64,000 nt of DNA from Prorocentrum cordatum (GCA_963575745.1 CAUYUJ010017803.1:83501-147500), one strand, 5' to 3'. Counted from the stretch's first letter, positions 1-10,408 are shown. Program-made: numbers and translations. The notes: generated by a model from the sequence alone, not told the origin.

Positions 1-2190
1 TCCCCAAGGAGGTGGGTGTGCACTACGCTTTCCGCAGTGTCGTACCCACCCTCCTGCAGGACCTCGCGGGCTTCTCCCAGATCCTGGTCCAGGGGTCCGT
101 CCAGCACGACGAAGGTGGCGGCGTGGGAGAGCGCGTGCCGCACGAAGTAGAGGGCCTCTCGGCCGGTGGGGTCGCTGCCACTGGAGCAGGTGACCCAAGT
201 CTCCTTCACCGCGGTCCTGGCCCGCCCGGCCCGGTCGGCCACGAGTCGATTCTGGTGGACCTCCCACCAGGGGTGGCTCACAGCTGAACCGGGATTGGGG
301 GTGGTGGCTCCGATCCGTGCCCCCATCTCCCCGGCCACCCGGCAGTAGGGGGAGAGGGTCGCACGCCACTCGAAGACCTGCACCCCGGCCAAGGGCCCGG
401 CGGGCGGTCCCCGCGCCCGGCGGCGCTCCACCAGCTGGTAGGCCAGCCGGCGTCCCTCCTCCGAGTCTCCAGGGAGGACCAAAGGGCGGCCTTTCTCCGC
501 CCCCGCGAGCACTTCCCTCCAGGGCCCCTTGAGGTCGATCTCCTCCAAGCCGAGGCGGTTCATCTCCTCCTGGACGTATACGCTCCTCGTCTCCCGGGAG
601 ATGAGGTCCATGCTGCTATTGTGCTTGGTCCAAATTCCCGCCGTAACCGTGTGGAACCCGTGGCGGGTCTCCAGGAGTTGGAGGAGGCGCAGTCCGTAGC
701 GGGCAAGGCGGTTCTTCGCCGTCCGCTTGTTGAGCCAGATCTCCGTGCTGGTGTTGTCCGTGACGTAGAGGACCAGGCGCCCCTCCCATCTCGGGGCCTG
801 GGCCACCGCGAGCACCAGAAAGGTAAACAGCTCGCAGATGGCGATGATGTCGGCTCCCTCCCCAAAAACCGCGTGGAACGGCTCCATGACCTCCTTGACA
901 TCCATGACCCCGTACACCCCGTTTGACCAGTCGGCGGCCCCCACCCGGGTCTCGGTGGCGCCCCCTCCGGTCCAGACCAGCTCCTCCATTCCGCCGGGGA
1001 GGGCGAGCCGCTCCTGGGGTTGGAGGACCCCCTTCAAGCCTGCATTGAAGTGGGTGGTCCAGGCCTGGGGCGCTCCCGCGTATAAGCGGAAAACTTCCAG
1101 CGCCTCCCACCACTCATCCCACGCGTCCTTCTCCCTCCCCTCGCTGCTCTCCTTGATCTTGACCCAAACCCCAGCCGGGTCCGCAGTGCGGAGGAGCCGG
1201 TCTACCGCCCCCAACTCGGGTCGGAGGGGGGGGCAGGTGATGGCCGCGAAGTTGAGGGTGCCGCGGAGGACCTGGACATCCTTCAGGGCTACCTGGGTGT
1301 TCCCCGTGTCGTAGGCCGGGTCACTCAGCAGGATCCGGATCTTGTTGACCTTCTCCTCGGGAAGCCGCAGGGTCTCCTCCTCCGTGTTCACGTGGACCCC
1401 CCAGCAGATCTGGTCCACGCGGAACTCTCCCTCCTCGCCCTTCTTCTCCGCGTTGATCGCAAGAGGGCCGAATACTCTACGGGCCCCCTCCTCGGCCAGC
1501 CTAGCGGCCATCCAGGGGCGCCGTCCCAGGAGGGGCTCGATGAGGACGTCGTCGTCCATGAGGAGGTGCGAGTGGTGGGGCACGTCGTCGTGCCATCCTG
1601 GGTCGGCCGGCCGGTGGCGGTCATGGTACTGCTTCAGGGCCGCCCCGAAGGCCATGTACTCCCCCGGGCCCCCGATCCACCCGAAGGTGAGGACGAGGTA
1701 GATGGCCACCAGGTTGCCCCCCATCCCGACCACCTTGCCAGGGAGCTCCGTGGCGAACATGCCGGCATCCTCCGCCCGTAACCAGATCCAGCGGAAGGCC
1801 TCCGCTATGTCCCGCTTGGCGATCAGGATTTTTACCCCCGGGTGCCGCTCCTTCCACCAGGTGATCTCTCTCGCCAGTCCCCGATGGCGGGGCTGCCAGG
1901 CTGGGGGGTGGAGGTACTTGTGCCCCGTCTCGTTCATCGCCCTCTGGTCGTGGATAAACCTTCCTTCCTCCGAGATCGCGCGGTCGGGGTTCATCTTCGG
2001 CGCCCTTCCCCAGGGGGGCGAGAGGGCCCCGCTTAGGTAAGGTTCCGAGTCCTTTCCGCAGAGGAGGACCCTCCCCCTCTTGGCGTCCTTCCGCAACTTC
2101 TCCATCGCCTCCTCCATGTGCCCCTGCACGCTCATGTGCGGTTTGGAGGGGGCCCGAACCTGGGCCAGCGGTTGGCGGGCGGGAGCCCCG
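1..2190 (-). CDS. E0 pol: reverse transcriptase-RNase H (partial, runs off left edge)
   Basis: I translated this strand by hand: it stays open for about 700 codons from an in-frame ATG at 2117 to the window edge. RT motifs appear in order: motif A (AKRDIAEAF, near 1.8 kb), motif B (FGWIGGPGEYM), motif C as LLMDDDVL (near 1.55 kb) and a WGVHVNTEEETLRLPEEK segment like the Ty3/DIRS thumb boundary. RNase H follows, with Asp in AADWSNGVYG, Glu in CELFTFL, Asp in YVTDNTS and the terminal HNSSMDLISR. About 200 further residues to the edge (VFEWRATLSPY ... VVLDGPLDQDL) were not assigned. It would copy element RNA into DNA. The preceding reading frame (2665-2140) runs into this one through a frame change near 2150, so one pol protein is likely. 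The DDD at motif C differs from the usual YxDD. Confidence 0.8.
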
Positions 2191-3150
2191 CCCGGCCCTT
2201 CACCATCTGGTGGAGGTAATCCCTGAGGTCGGGGTCGAGCAGCTCGCATAGCTCATCCTTGAAGACCCCGTCCAGGTTGTTCCCCCACCGGCTCGTCCAG
2301 GCCTCTCGGTAGCAGTCGACTGCTTCCTTCCAGCCTCCCGCCGCCTGGACTAGGCCATCACCGAGTCGGGCCCCCTCCTTCACAACTTCGGGGGAGTGCT
2401 TGGGGTTGTCCGCACAATGAGTGCACAGCTCCTGCGCCCAGTCCTGAGCGGTTCGGCCCGCTCTCCCCGGCGCCTGGTTTCCCGATTCCGTCCCGCTTTC
2501 CAGGCTGCCAGCTGCCCGTTGGGGAGGCATCCAGGGCCCCTCTCCCTCCCCATCTTGGCTCCCTCCCGCATCGTCCCCTTCCTCTCCTGAGGGCCTGAGT
2601 TTACCATCTCCCGTGGCTTCCCCCCCCTCGAGGGCGTGGTGGGTGGGTGTTTCGTGGCCGTCCAAATGGCCAGCGCCACGGCGCGGGCGAAGCGCGGGGG
2701 GTATTGGGCGGCTTCCCTTGTCCGCTTGATGCCTGTCCCTGGGGCGTTATCCCTGAGCTCCACGCGCTGGTGCATCGGGGAGAGACCGGGGCAGGGTCTC
2801 CGGAGCTTCGTGAAGAAGGGGGCCAGGTTCGCGGAGACGACCAGCCAGTACCCCTTGCGATAGAACTGATGGGGGGACGAAGCGTCTGAGGGATGGAGGC
2901 CCCAGGCGCACATCGTTCCCGGGATGATCACGGCACCGGTCTCCTCCAGGATTTCCAACCACTCGGGGAGGTCGTAGACCTTGGGATATATCCCTCTGTG
3001 CTCCTGGTTCTCGAAGATCCATCCCTTCCTCCATTTATGAAGGTTCCGTATGCACCTTACCGTGGTCTGGGAGAGGGCGTTTCCCAGGACCTCCTTGGCG
3101 TTTACACCGGTCCCCATCCGGCTTCTTCCAGGTGCGGGTGCCCCCTTTAA
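2132..3150 (-). CDS. E0: rest of MT-like domain and RT-proximal linker (frame-shifted)
   Basis: Two minus-strand frames continue the preceding gene. The first (about 3150-2700) reads WIFENQEHRG, then CAWGLHPSD, YRKGYWLVVS, RRCPGLSP, GTGIKRTREAAQYPP. This is the tail of the methyltransferase-like domain found in the other elements here (aromatic-Cys-x-WG, then K/T-rich strand, Cys-Pro-Gly, then AAQYP). The second (about 2665-2140) reads FKDELCELLDPDLRDYLHQMVKG and leads into the RT. Two frame changes, near 3100 and near 2150, separate it from its neighbours. Read together with 3035-4645, it makes one MT-like domain of roughly 250 residues upstream of RT. Catalytic competence cannot be judged. 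Confidence 0.6.
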
Positions 3151-4645
3151 TGTTGTGGTCGCAGAAGGAGGTACACGGGTTTTCGAACATCCACACGTTG
3201 GCCACTCCCGGGCCCGGGGGAGTATCTGCCTCTTTGACCAGGGCCTCGGCGACGTCGGGGTTCGAGAGGTCGTGGTCCTCCCTCCTCTCCGACTCCTTGG
3301 GGTGCAGGGGGTTCCGGTACAGCTCCACAGGCTCATCCGCTTGGATGCCCAGCTGCTTCGCCGCGCGGGTCACCCCCGCGGTTCCCGCGAACACTTCCTT
3401 GAAGCGGGGTCCCCAGCGGAAAGCGGGCGTGTCCCCCAAAGCTCCGGGGTGCTCCGAGACGAGCTCCTCCCACAGCTGGAGGGCGGCCCTGATTGCGGGT
3501 GCCCGGGCAGGCTCTGCCGTTGCAGCCCTCCGGCCAGCCCTGAGAGCCGCCTCCCTCGCCGCGGGGCGCTCCCCGCATGCCTGGCACTTGACGTAGGTGC
3601 TCCAGGAGACCTCCGTGCCTCGGGCGTCGCGGTTGAGGAACTCCTCCCAGCCATTCATGATCGTGGCCTCCCTCCGCAGAGTCTGATGGAGGGCTTTCAG
3701 GCACGCATCCCCTTTCGCTTCTCCCGAGGTCGGGGTTCGGGGGCGGAGGGCGCGGGCGTGCCCCCGGTGGATCAACATCCAGGCCTGAGGTGAGCCCTCC
3801 CCGGAGCGGGCTCCTTCCAGAAGGTGCGTGGTCACTTTTCCACCGTAGTCCATCATCACGACGTTTAGGACGACATCCTCCAGGAGGCGGAGGGGGAACA
3901 CGACCAGGGCGCGGTAGTCCTTGTCGTGGTGCGGGGCGGCCGCGTCGTGGATGAAGATCCGGAGGTCCGCCTCCCCGACCACCAGCTTGGCCTCCGGAGG
4001 CCCCAGTGATTCGTCCGCCCGAACTGCTTGGTCCAGCTGCTCCGCTCTGGCCGTGAGCGCGTGCGCCCAGACCTCCGAGAAGCTGGGCGGCCCCCTTCCC
4101 TCGCGGGCCCAGAGGGCGGCGCCCGCCGCGCTCAGGGGGACACACTGCTTTCTTTCACAGTCCTCCTGGATGCCCAAGCGCTCCGCGAGGAGAGGGTCCT
4201 CTCTGAGGGGGAGGCGGTCGTGGAAATCGAGCACGTCCCACTCCCCTCCATCCATTTGGAGGGTCCCCCGCCCGACCCCGCCCCCCTCGTCAGGGGCTTG
4301 GAGGAGCCGGGCGTAGCCCCTGCGGTCTCGGGGGCGGACGTCCCCCCCCCGGGTGCCGCCGGGCTCAGGCGCGAGCCGATCGAGGCAGTCGGCGGCTTCC
4401 CTGACCAGCTTCCAGTTGGGTCCGTCCACGATCCTCCGGAGTACGGCAAGCACCCCTTCTGTCGCCGTCGAGGCCAGGTGCTCCTCCAGGAGGTGGTTCT
4501 TGACCGCGGTCTCCAGGTGCCGGGAGGGCCCCCCCTTGAGGAACTCTCGCACATCGGGGCGCGCGCTAATGGCCTGAATTCCGGCCTCCCGCGCCTCCTC
4601 CTCTGGGTCGTCCGGGTCCCCCACTGGGTTGAGGCGATGCGCCTT
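3035..4645 (-). CDS. E0 gag-pol middle part, 3' half of the transposon-interrupted ORF, start of MT-like domain
   Basis: About 536 codons. The apparent start lies in the terminal repeat of the inserted transposon, so it is not a real start; element sequence begins at KAHRLNP. The first 400 residues are unrecognised and include a hydrophobic stretch LRLLEDVVLNVVMM and WMLIHRGHARAL. Near the end FKEVFAGTAGVTRAAKQLG resembles methyltransferase motif I (F-x-G-x-G), followed by VWMFENPCTSFCDHN, the counterpart of the ENP motif of the other elements. The frame ends near 3035 and continues in another frame. The ORF is the downstream half of the gag-like gene at 12529-15674: taking out the transposon and one TT duplication joins them in frame. 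Confidence 0.7.
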   Translation of the reverse strand, partial: KAHRLNPVGDPDDPEEEAREAGIQAISARPDVREFLKGGPSRHLETAVKNHLLEEHLASTATEGVLAVLRRIVDGPNWKLVREAADCLDRLAPEPGGTRGGDVRPRDRRGYARLLQAPDEGGGVGRGTLQMDGGEWDVLDFHDRLPLREDPLLAERLGIQEDCERKQCVPLSAAGAALWAREGRGPPSFSEVWAHALTARAEQLDQAVRADESLGPPEAKLVVGEADLRIFIHDAAAPHHDKDYRALVVFPLRLLEDVVLNVVMMDYGGKVTTHLLEGARSGEGSPQAWMLIHRGHARALRPRTPTSGEAKGDACLKALHQTLRREATIMNGWEEFLNRDARGTEVSWSTYVKCQACGERPAAREAALRAGRRAATAEPARAPAIRAALQLWEELVSEHPGALGDTPAFRWGPRFKEVFAGTAGVTRAAKQLGIQADEPVELYRNPLHPKESERREDHDLSNPDVAEALVKEADTPPGPGVANVWMFENPCTSFCDHNIKGGTRTWKKPDGDRCKRQGGPGKRPLPDHGKVHTEPS

Positions 4646-4704
4646 CACAGAGGTGCCTGGCAACTTAAATTAAGACTCGAGAATATGTTGCTAAAAATTA
4701 AGAG
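4646..4704 (+). repeat. Left terminal inverted repeat of the DNA transposon
   Basis: The first 35 bases are the exact reverse complement of 12494-12528. The next 24 (gaatatgttg...) match imperfectly. The outermost bases are CACAG. Confidence 0.9.
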
Positions 4705-5039
4705 TCGCGCCATGGTGCGATCACTTAGTTTTTCTGACATGTAAGCATTAACAGCGATTTGAAGCTGGCTTCTCCATGCCAGAAACGGAAATCGGGATTT
4801 ATCGCGCTGGTGCGCCACAGCGGCGCGTCGACGCACAATGTCAACACGAAGCGCTCGAAAACAGCATGGGCAACTGTCACCAATGGTTTGTTTTAAAATG
4901 CTTGTGGTCCTTGCGTGCTGATGCATCTGCGTGCCCTGTGATGTTCTCGGTTTCTCGTGGAACGCGGCCCCTGGCGGCAGCGGGGCGCGGCGGGGGAGGG
5001 CGAAGCCTTGTTGTTCTCGGTTGCTCGCGGCCCGCGGGC

Positions 5040-5430
5040 CCCTCGCAGGTAAACGTCATGGAGGCATTGGAACCCCATGGGAATCTTTGGAAGGCCCCAA
5101 GCACCCTGAATTCCCTGGGCCGTGGGGGGCCTTTGGCCCCTGGGATCCCCATGGGCGGCCCTAGACACCTTGAGCCCTGGACTCCTGAAAACCCTTGGGG
5201 GCTTCAGATCTCGCGCATTTCCACGCACCCCTCGCGCTGATCGCGGTGTCTGGTGGATCAGCGGACCGCAAGGTTTGTTGGTCCTTCGGGCATGTGTCGA
5301 ATTCAAGCTTGAAGGGTCAAGTTTGGCTCAAACTTGAGAGGCCAAATTTGGCGCGAAGGCGGACAACCAGCTCAAACTTGAAGGGTCAAGTTTGGCTCAA
5401 ATTTTAGGGGTCAAGTTTGGCGCAAATTGG
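5040..5430. repeat. Left subterminal repeats and palindromes of the DNA transposon
   Basis: From 5311 to 5425 the motif TCAAGTTTGGC recurs three times. The first copy (5317-5337) is a perfect 9-bp-stem hairpin: TCAAGTTTG, a 3-base loop GCT, then its complement. Related pieces (GGCCAAATTTGGC, TTCAAGCTTGAA) are palindromes too. Between 5090 and 5220 are short GGCCCC/TGGGGATCC-like repeats. Subterminal motif arrays near a TIR are typical transposase-binding regions in CACTA-like elements; that role is inferred. No gene is seen here. Confidence 0.5.
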
Positions 5431-5439
5431 GTGGCGCCG

Positions 5440-5590
5440 CAAGGGAGAGAAGGGGGAGAGGAGGAGGAGGCGGAGAAGGAGGAGGAGGGGGAGGAGGAGG
5501 AGGAGGAGGAGGAGGACGTTCCACACGGACCATGGACCATTTGGGCTTAGGAGGAGGAGGGAGGAGGAGGGGGAGGTGGGAGGAGGACGA
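5440..5590 (+). repeat. GGA-rich microsatellite
   Basis: An imperfect (GGA)n tract with interruptions, densest at 5455-5517 and again at 5548-5590. The long Arg/Gly ORFs across it are artefacts of the repeat. Confidence 0.85.
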
Positions 5591-5936
5591 CGCTCCAAAC
5601 AGACCATGGACCACACACCGCCCTGCATTCGAATCTCTAAATTTGCACTTGCAGTAAATGCTGCAGGGTCGGAACATACCCCTGGGGACCCCAGGGGTGG
5701 CACCCGCAAGGCACCACTGGAACAGGGCGCCCGCAGGGCACCAAGGCGCGCGCAGTGCACCACAAACACCGCCATGGCACCATCAAGGGAACGCGCCCGC
5801 ATGGCACCCGTGAAATGTGCAGAGCGCGAAGCGCCAGAAAAAAAAAAAAACACACAACGTGAGTTTCCAGACGTGCCGAACGCGAAGCGTGACGATTATA
5901 TAACAAGAGCGTTCCTGCAAATTGGCGTTGTCAGCG

Positions 5937-5939
<3 letters not shown>

Positions 5940-5968
<29 letters not shown>

Positions 5969-6090
5969 ATGTGCTTGTGTTTGTGTTTGTGTTTGAGTGT
6001 GTTGTTTGTGCTTGTGTGTGTGTGTTTGTTTTGTGACGTTGGCAAGAACGATTATATAACAAGAACGTTTGTGTGCGTGTGTTTTTGTTT
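5940..6090 (+). repeat. TG/TTTG microsatellite
   Basis: A GTGTGT tract at 5940-5970 grades into GTGTTTGT repeats up to about 6035. A short direct repeat, ACGATTATATAACAAGA, occurs on either side (5890-5906 and 6048-6064). It lies between the subterminal repeats and the 3' end of the transposase gene. Confidence 0.8.
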
Positions 6091-6124
6091 CTGTTTCTTT
6101 TCCTGAGCCCGACCAGCTTGCTGT

Positions 6125-8512
6125 TCACACAGTCCTGCTCTTCTTCGGCGCAGGGGCTGCGTCGCCGTGCGCTCTCCGAAACTCAACCAAGACCCTCCAC
6201 ATCCAATTCCACCTGTGAGCGGCAGCACATACCTTTTTCAAATATCCGTTCAATTGCTCGTCGAACCAGGCGCCGTACGCAGATGGGGACCCAGTCATAT
6301 ACACGGAGCTCACAAGATGGCAGCCTTGGTGGTGTTTGGGTTTGAATTTGATTTCCAACTCTCTGGCGATCCTCAAATGAATTTTGTACTCGTCGCAAAA
6401 CGTTTGCACTTCCGAAGCTGACCAAATGCCTTTGTTCGCCTTGAGAATGCCAAGCATTCGACACAATGCCTGGCCGCACCGAAGCACACTCGAATACAGA
6501 GGGAGGTTCTTGGCACTCGGCAGCGCTAGCACTTCAGAAACAACAAATATTAGCATTGTGTTCGTTTCCGCCCCTTGCATTTTGAACTCACCTGATCCTT
6601 CTGATCCAAACATGTTGAATGTTAAGTTTTGGATATCTGCATTGATTCTGCCAGCCTTTTTCTCTACCTTGAGCCATGCAAACAACATGGCACGAATGCG
6701 GTCGAGTGAATGCGCATTCTTCCCATCTTTATTTGTGGACGGACTGGCAAACACATTGTGATCGAATAGCCACCAAATGCAAAAATTCAAATAAAAACCG
6801 AACACGCCAAGGGACAGACAGTGCAGCCAGTCGACTGCCATGCTGCCTGGATGTATGTATGTCTCCGGACAGAAAATAGGACACCTCCTCCGCACCGACG
6901 TTTCTTCGGACCGCCTCCAGAAGAGAGCCCAGAACGGTTTGTCCTTCCCGTCGAAGTCCAAAATGTTAGGCATGTCACGGTGGGGCTCGACGCGATCTCC
7001 TTTCTTGAGGCCGAGTTCTGGAAGGTCAACCATGAGACAACGGCCTCTGTTGCCGTGACTTGTCCTGTCGTACTCCAACGATCCACGGAGCCGTGGGAAA
7101 TTATCTTGTGTAACAAGTATCCAAAACTCGCAGCGGTTGCAAGCATCGTCGTACTTTTCAAGGGTATGCGGCTGCCATGGCATATCGCCAGTGCAGGATA
7201 AGCCAGCAAATGTATCCCAATTATCATGAATACACTCGCACACTGGGCAAGGGTGTTTGATTGTTCCGAAGGATGGGAAACCGTACATCTTCGTAGACTC
7301 CACCCAATCATGTTTCAACCACAGCACGACAGCCTTCTCCAACTTTGATTTGGAGCACGCTGCCTCCAGTGTCTCAGACTCTCGCCAGTCAGCTCCGTCA
7401 TGCCTTTTGGCTGGGGCAATTCCAGCAGCTAGCGACATCAAGCTCCAACGCATCGCCAACTGGAGCACGTAAACCGAATGCCATCCCCTGCAACCGCAGG
7501 AACAAAGATCAGACTTCCGCATCACAGCGCAAACATGACGCACGCCTGAAATAATGTTATACACCCACAGCGCAATGCAGCTATCTGTTCGTGTGAAGCT
7601 GAAGCCGTCAGTGTATACTGCGAGCGGCCATACGCGTTCGCCTTCGGGCGAGGCGCGCACAACGTCGTGGCTGAAATATACTGGAGGGAGGGCCTTCTTA
7701 GATATAGCAGCCTCGAGCTTACCCTGGAGCGACGGATCCATTTTCAACTCATTCTGAATGCAGACGTGAGGAGGAGAAAACGGCACATGCAAGGTCACCA
7801 TGGATTGGTCCGCTCTGCGAGTGGACGGGACATCGAGCATGTAGAATTGTTCGTCTTTGCGTCGGGTTCCGAGCACCGAGTCCAAGTGTTTATTGTATGC
7901 ACCGCTCTGCTTACCAGGACCAAACGAGAGAGCCTCAACACCTTTCGCACCAGCCTTTGTAGCCCAGTACGCAATCACACATATGGTATTTGCATGCACC
8001 GTGGCACCAGTCTGTTTCAAGGACACGAGATACTCGAACAATGTCTCACCACATTCTTGAAGGCTCAAACTATCAATAGCTTCACCGTCATCTCCCAGCC
8101 CCCTGGGTGCATCCCACCAGGCAGCCTTGTCCCAACTATGTAAGGTTGCCATTTCTTGTAATGGAGAAACTGGTATCCGAGCCCAAGCAGTTACCGACGG
8201 AACAGGGGAGGAGGAAGAGAGGAACGAAGGAGGACTGGATGCGTAAGGTTCTGGGAGACCCCCAATAGGTTCCCCACGCCCCTTGGACATCAGTTTCACT
8301 CCCCCCCACCTAAGGATCCTTAGGGGGGGGGGGTGTGAAGGACGTTGTTTGCGAATTCGAATTGGTGTCACCTGCCGCTGATCATGCTGCTCACTCTGAT
8401 CATCCTCCACGTCTGTCCAACCAATCCTTCCTCCCACTACGCCCCCTCGCCCTCCTCCTCCTATACAGTTTTCTGCTTTACCTGGGAGGGGCAGCCTAAC
8501 ATCGAACGTCAT
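6125..8512 (-). CDS. Putative DDE-type transposase of the inserted DNA transposon
   Basis: 795 codons from ATG. The first ~110 residues are low complexity, so translation may begin at a later Met (residue 75, or residue 121 just before ATLHSWDKAAWW). Candidate catalytic acids are Asp302 in AVYTDGFSFT, Asp561 in MAVDWLHCLSLGVFGFYL and Glu752 in WFDEQLNGYLKK. The D-x-LH-x-LSLGV block resembles the second-Asp region of CACTA-like transposases. Cys-rich clusters at 337-341 (CSCGC) and 422-427 (CPVCEC) may bind zinc. It would cut and rejoin the element ends. It is the only long uninterrupted ORF of the transposon and has no frame break, so it may be intact. Assignment rests on motif pattern, the TIRs and context. 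Confidence 0.65.
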   Translation of the reverse strand: MTFDVRLPLPGKAENCIGGGGRGGVVGGRIGWTDVEDDQSEQHDQRQVTPIRIRKQRPSHPPPLRILRWGGVKLMSKGRGEPIGGLPEPYASSPPSFLSSSSPVPSVTAWARIPVSPLQEMATLHSWDKAAWWDAPRGLGDDGEAIDSLSLQECGETLFEYLVSLKQTGATVHANTICVIAYWATKAGAKGVEALSFGPGKQSGAYNKHLDSVLGTRRKDEQFYMLDVPSTRRADQSMVTLHVPFSPPHVCIQNELKMDPSLQGKLEAAISKKALPPVYFSHDVVRASPEGERVWPLAVYTDGFSFTRTDSCIALWVYNIISGVRHVCAVMRKSDLCSCGCRGWHSVYVLQLAMRWSLMSLAAGIAPAKRHDGADWRESETLEAACSKSKLEKAVVLWLKHDWVESTKMYGFPSFGTIKHPCPVCECIHDNWDTFAGLSCTGDMPWQPHTLEKYDDACNRCEFWILVTQDNFPRLRGSLEYDRTSHGNRGRCLMVDLPELGLKKGDRVEPHRDMPNILDFDGKDKPFWALFWRRSEETSVRRRCPIFCPETYIHPGSMAVDWLHCLSLGVFGFYLNFCIWWLFDHNVFASPSTNKDGKNAHSLDRIRAMLFAWLKVEKKAGRINADIQNLTFNMFGSEGSGEFKMQGAETNTMLIFVVSEVLALPSAKNLPLYSSVLRCGQALCRMLGILKANKGIWSASEVQTFCDEYKIHLRIARELEIKFKPKHHQGCHLVSSVYMTGSPSAYGAWFDEQLNGYLKKVCAAAHRWNWMWRVLVEFRRAHGDAAPAPKKSRTV

Positions 8513-8918
8513 TGAAAATCATTGAACATCATTGAACATCATGGTGACCAACATCATTGAACATCATTGCCATTTTGAGGGGATGTCTCAGGCGAAAACG
8601 TCATGGGTCTAATTTCGCCCTGGATTAAAATCATTGAAGATCATTGGACATCATGGGGCGTACACCGGGGTGATTTCCAGAGAACGTAGCGATATTTCGA
8701 TATATGATTGTGTTGTTGTTGATTTTCGTTGTCGAGGTCCATGCGATCTGTGTTTTGATAGTTTTCTTCGTCATGGCCTGTCTCTTTGACCTGAAAAGTC
8801 GGTCGACGATGCATCGCTCGAATGCTTGTTCAGTGCGGGCCCTGCCGCACTCGATCAAACAACGCCGACCGATCCCCTTGGCCAGCATCGCGCTCCCACT
8901 AACGTAAACAGTGGCACC
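8501..8918. other. Intergenic stretch with ATCATTGAACATC repeats
   Basis: Between the transposase and the next ORF, short copies of ATCATTGAACATC recur from 8501 to 8660, four or five with small changes. The rest is moderately AT-rich with no gene seen. It is likely the promoter side of the transposase gene on the minus strand; no specific promoter motif was found. Confidence 0.4.
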
Positions 8919-9926
8919 TCAGGCTGCGATGGAGGCCTCATACACCCTCTTGCAACGGTTGGTTGCCTCGACCAGCTTCGCGACGAGGGAGTCCAGCTCT
9001 CCCGAGCGGTTGGTCTCATTCACGATGTCGGTCGCCTCCAGGTTTGCTTTGGCCCACTTCTGGAAGTTGTCCGCCAGGCCGACGTTCGCCCAATAGGGAG
9101 AGCTCTCGAGGAAGGTCTCCACTGCCTTCCTTGCCTCACGGAGGTCCTGGACCATCCCATCTCCTACAGCTTTCTGCCAATCCACTTTCGTGGAGATCGC
9201 GTGCGTGACATCCTTGCAGCTTTGCTGAGCCTTGGACGCATCCGCATATGCCTTCAACGCCTTGGTGAAGGAGAACTTGGCCGCCTTGCGAGGCTGCCCA
9301 GCATCGGGTTGAGCTCCGCGCTGCCTCTTAGCAGGATTCGTAGTCGGGTCCTTGCCCTTTGGAGGGGTGCGCGTCTCCTGGCCCTGCTTCGTCTTCGGGG
9401 TCTCCGTGGTCGGCTCGGCTGCGGACCCTGCGGTCTCCGTGTCGGACTTCTTGAAGATCTTCTCCGTGCCCTTCGTGCGCTTGAAGTTGCTGTCGACGTA
9501 CTCGTCCAAGTGAAGAAACTTCACCCTCTCGCTCTGCATGTCGGTCTTGATGAACGGTTCGCCAACAAACGTTTTCCCCGCTTGCATGAGTTTGAAGCAG
9601 TTCTTCACCACGTTCAGTGCCGCCTTGTACGCCAGCTCATCGTTCCCCTCGTCGCGCACGATGATGCTGAACGGTTTGTATTTGCCGCGCTTGCCCCGAG
9701 TGGTCGAGTCCTCCTCCTTCTCCGAAATCTTCTCCTCGATCAGCTTGTTCAACGTGTCCCTCACCCACTTCTTCTTGAAGTTCCTCTGCCGATCCCTGCC
9801 CTTGCACTTCCCGTAGTCCCTCTCGAGTTTCTCGTCGTTCTTCATGGCAGTGGCGAATTTCTGGCCCATCGCCGACCTCGCCATGATCTCGCCGCCGTGC
9901 AGCGCGTCCTTGAACTGTCGGATCAA
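8919..9926 (-). CDS. Transposon accessory ORF 1 (unknown function)
   Basis: 335 codons. It is rich in Lys, Glu and Asp, with a charged N-terminal half (KCKGRDRQRNFKKKWVRDTL, then KISEKEEDSTTRGKRGKYKP), a Pro/Thr/Lys linker at about 185-235 (TPKTKQGQETRTPPKGKDP) and a helical C-terminus (DLREARKAVETFLESSPYWANVG ending NRCKRVYEASIAA). No known domain was recognised. The composition suggests a nuclear DNA- or protein-binding factor. The ORF at 9986-10408, just upstream on the same strand, could be its 5' part if an intron or frameshift lies at about 9930-9990. CACTA-type elements often carry an accessory DNA-binding protein, which is the likeliest role. Confidence 0.55.
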   Translation of the reverse strand: MIRQFKDALHGGEIMARSAMGQKFATAMKNDEKLERDYGKCKGRDRQRNFKKKWVRDTLNKLIEEKISEKEEDSTTRGKRGKYKPFSIIVRDEGNDELAYKAALNVVKNCFKLMQAGKTFVGEPFIKTDMQSERVKFLHLDEYVDSNFKRTKGTEKIFKKSDTETAGSAAEPTTETPKTKQGQETRTPPKGKDPTTNPAKRQRGAQPDAGQPRKAAKFSFTKALKAYADASKAQQSCKDVTHAISTKVDWQKAVGDGMVQDLREARKAVETFLESSPYWANVGLADNFQKWAKANLEATDIVNETNRSGELDSLVAKLVEATNRCKRVYEASIAA

Positions 9927-9985
9927 TGCATCATCATCGTCGTCTTCCTTGCTGTCCTCGGGAGCGGGAGGGACCCCTGCGGCGA

Positions 9986-10408
9986 CTATGTTCTGGTAGA
10001 TGCTCTGCAGCGCTTTGTCACCGCCTTCCCAGATGCCTCGACGTCGCCGTGATCGACTGGAGGCATTCCTGCCAAGAGCTGCATGCTGACGATGTCGACT
10101 TCATCCTCCATGGACTCGCCATCGGACATGTGCTCAGCCGACGTGCTGCCAACGCCTGTATCAGCATCTGCGCCGTCTTCCTCATACTTGACCATGGGCT
10201 TGCTATACACGTCTAGCAGCGCCTCGCTCTGAGCAATGATCTCATAGCGAGAAGGGTTGGCCAACTTATCTGGAAGCATGTCCCAATCGTAAGCGTCAGC
10301 AGCTGTCATGGGCTCTTGGGGTGGCGATGGAATGTCGGACATCATCGGGACAGCATCTGCGGACATGTTGGCCCTCTCCGAGGCTGGTCGATGGTAGCTG
10401 GGTCCCAA
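9986..10408 (-). CDS. Short acidic ORF, possibly 5' exon of accessory ORF 1
   Basis: 140 codons. It has an acidic central part (KYEEDGADADTG, SDGESMEDEVDI) and natural-looking sequence such as YDWDMLPDKLANPSRYEII. The first 14 codons before NMSADAVPMM may be upstream leader. It ends 60 bp before the next ORF on the same strand. No domain was recognised. Confidence 0.4.
   Translation of the reverse strand: MGPSYHRPASERANMSADAVPMMSDIPSPPQEPMTAADAYDWDMLPDKLANPSRYEIIAQSEALLDVYSKPMVKYEEDGADADTGVGSTSAEHMSDGESMEDEVDIVSMQLLAGMPPVDHGDVEASGKAVTKRCRASTRT

Noticed and set aside
3040-4744. Plus-strand ORFs opposite E0 (for example 3050-3793 and 4028-4744)
   Set aside because: Shadows of the minus-strand gag-pol frame; no domain and composition typical of antisense GC-rich coding DNA.
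5317-5400. TTTGGCTCAA resembling the spliced leader
   Set aside because: It is the middle of a perfect palindrome (TCAAGTTTG-GCT-complement) repeated in the transposon end, so the likeness is explained by the palindrome.
8826-10052. 408-codon plus-strand ORF
   Set aside because: Antisense to the accessory ORF of the transposon, Leu/Arg/Ala-rich without motif.
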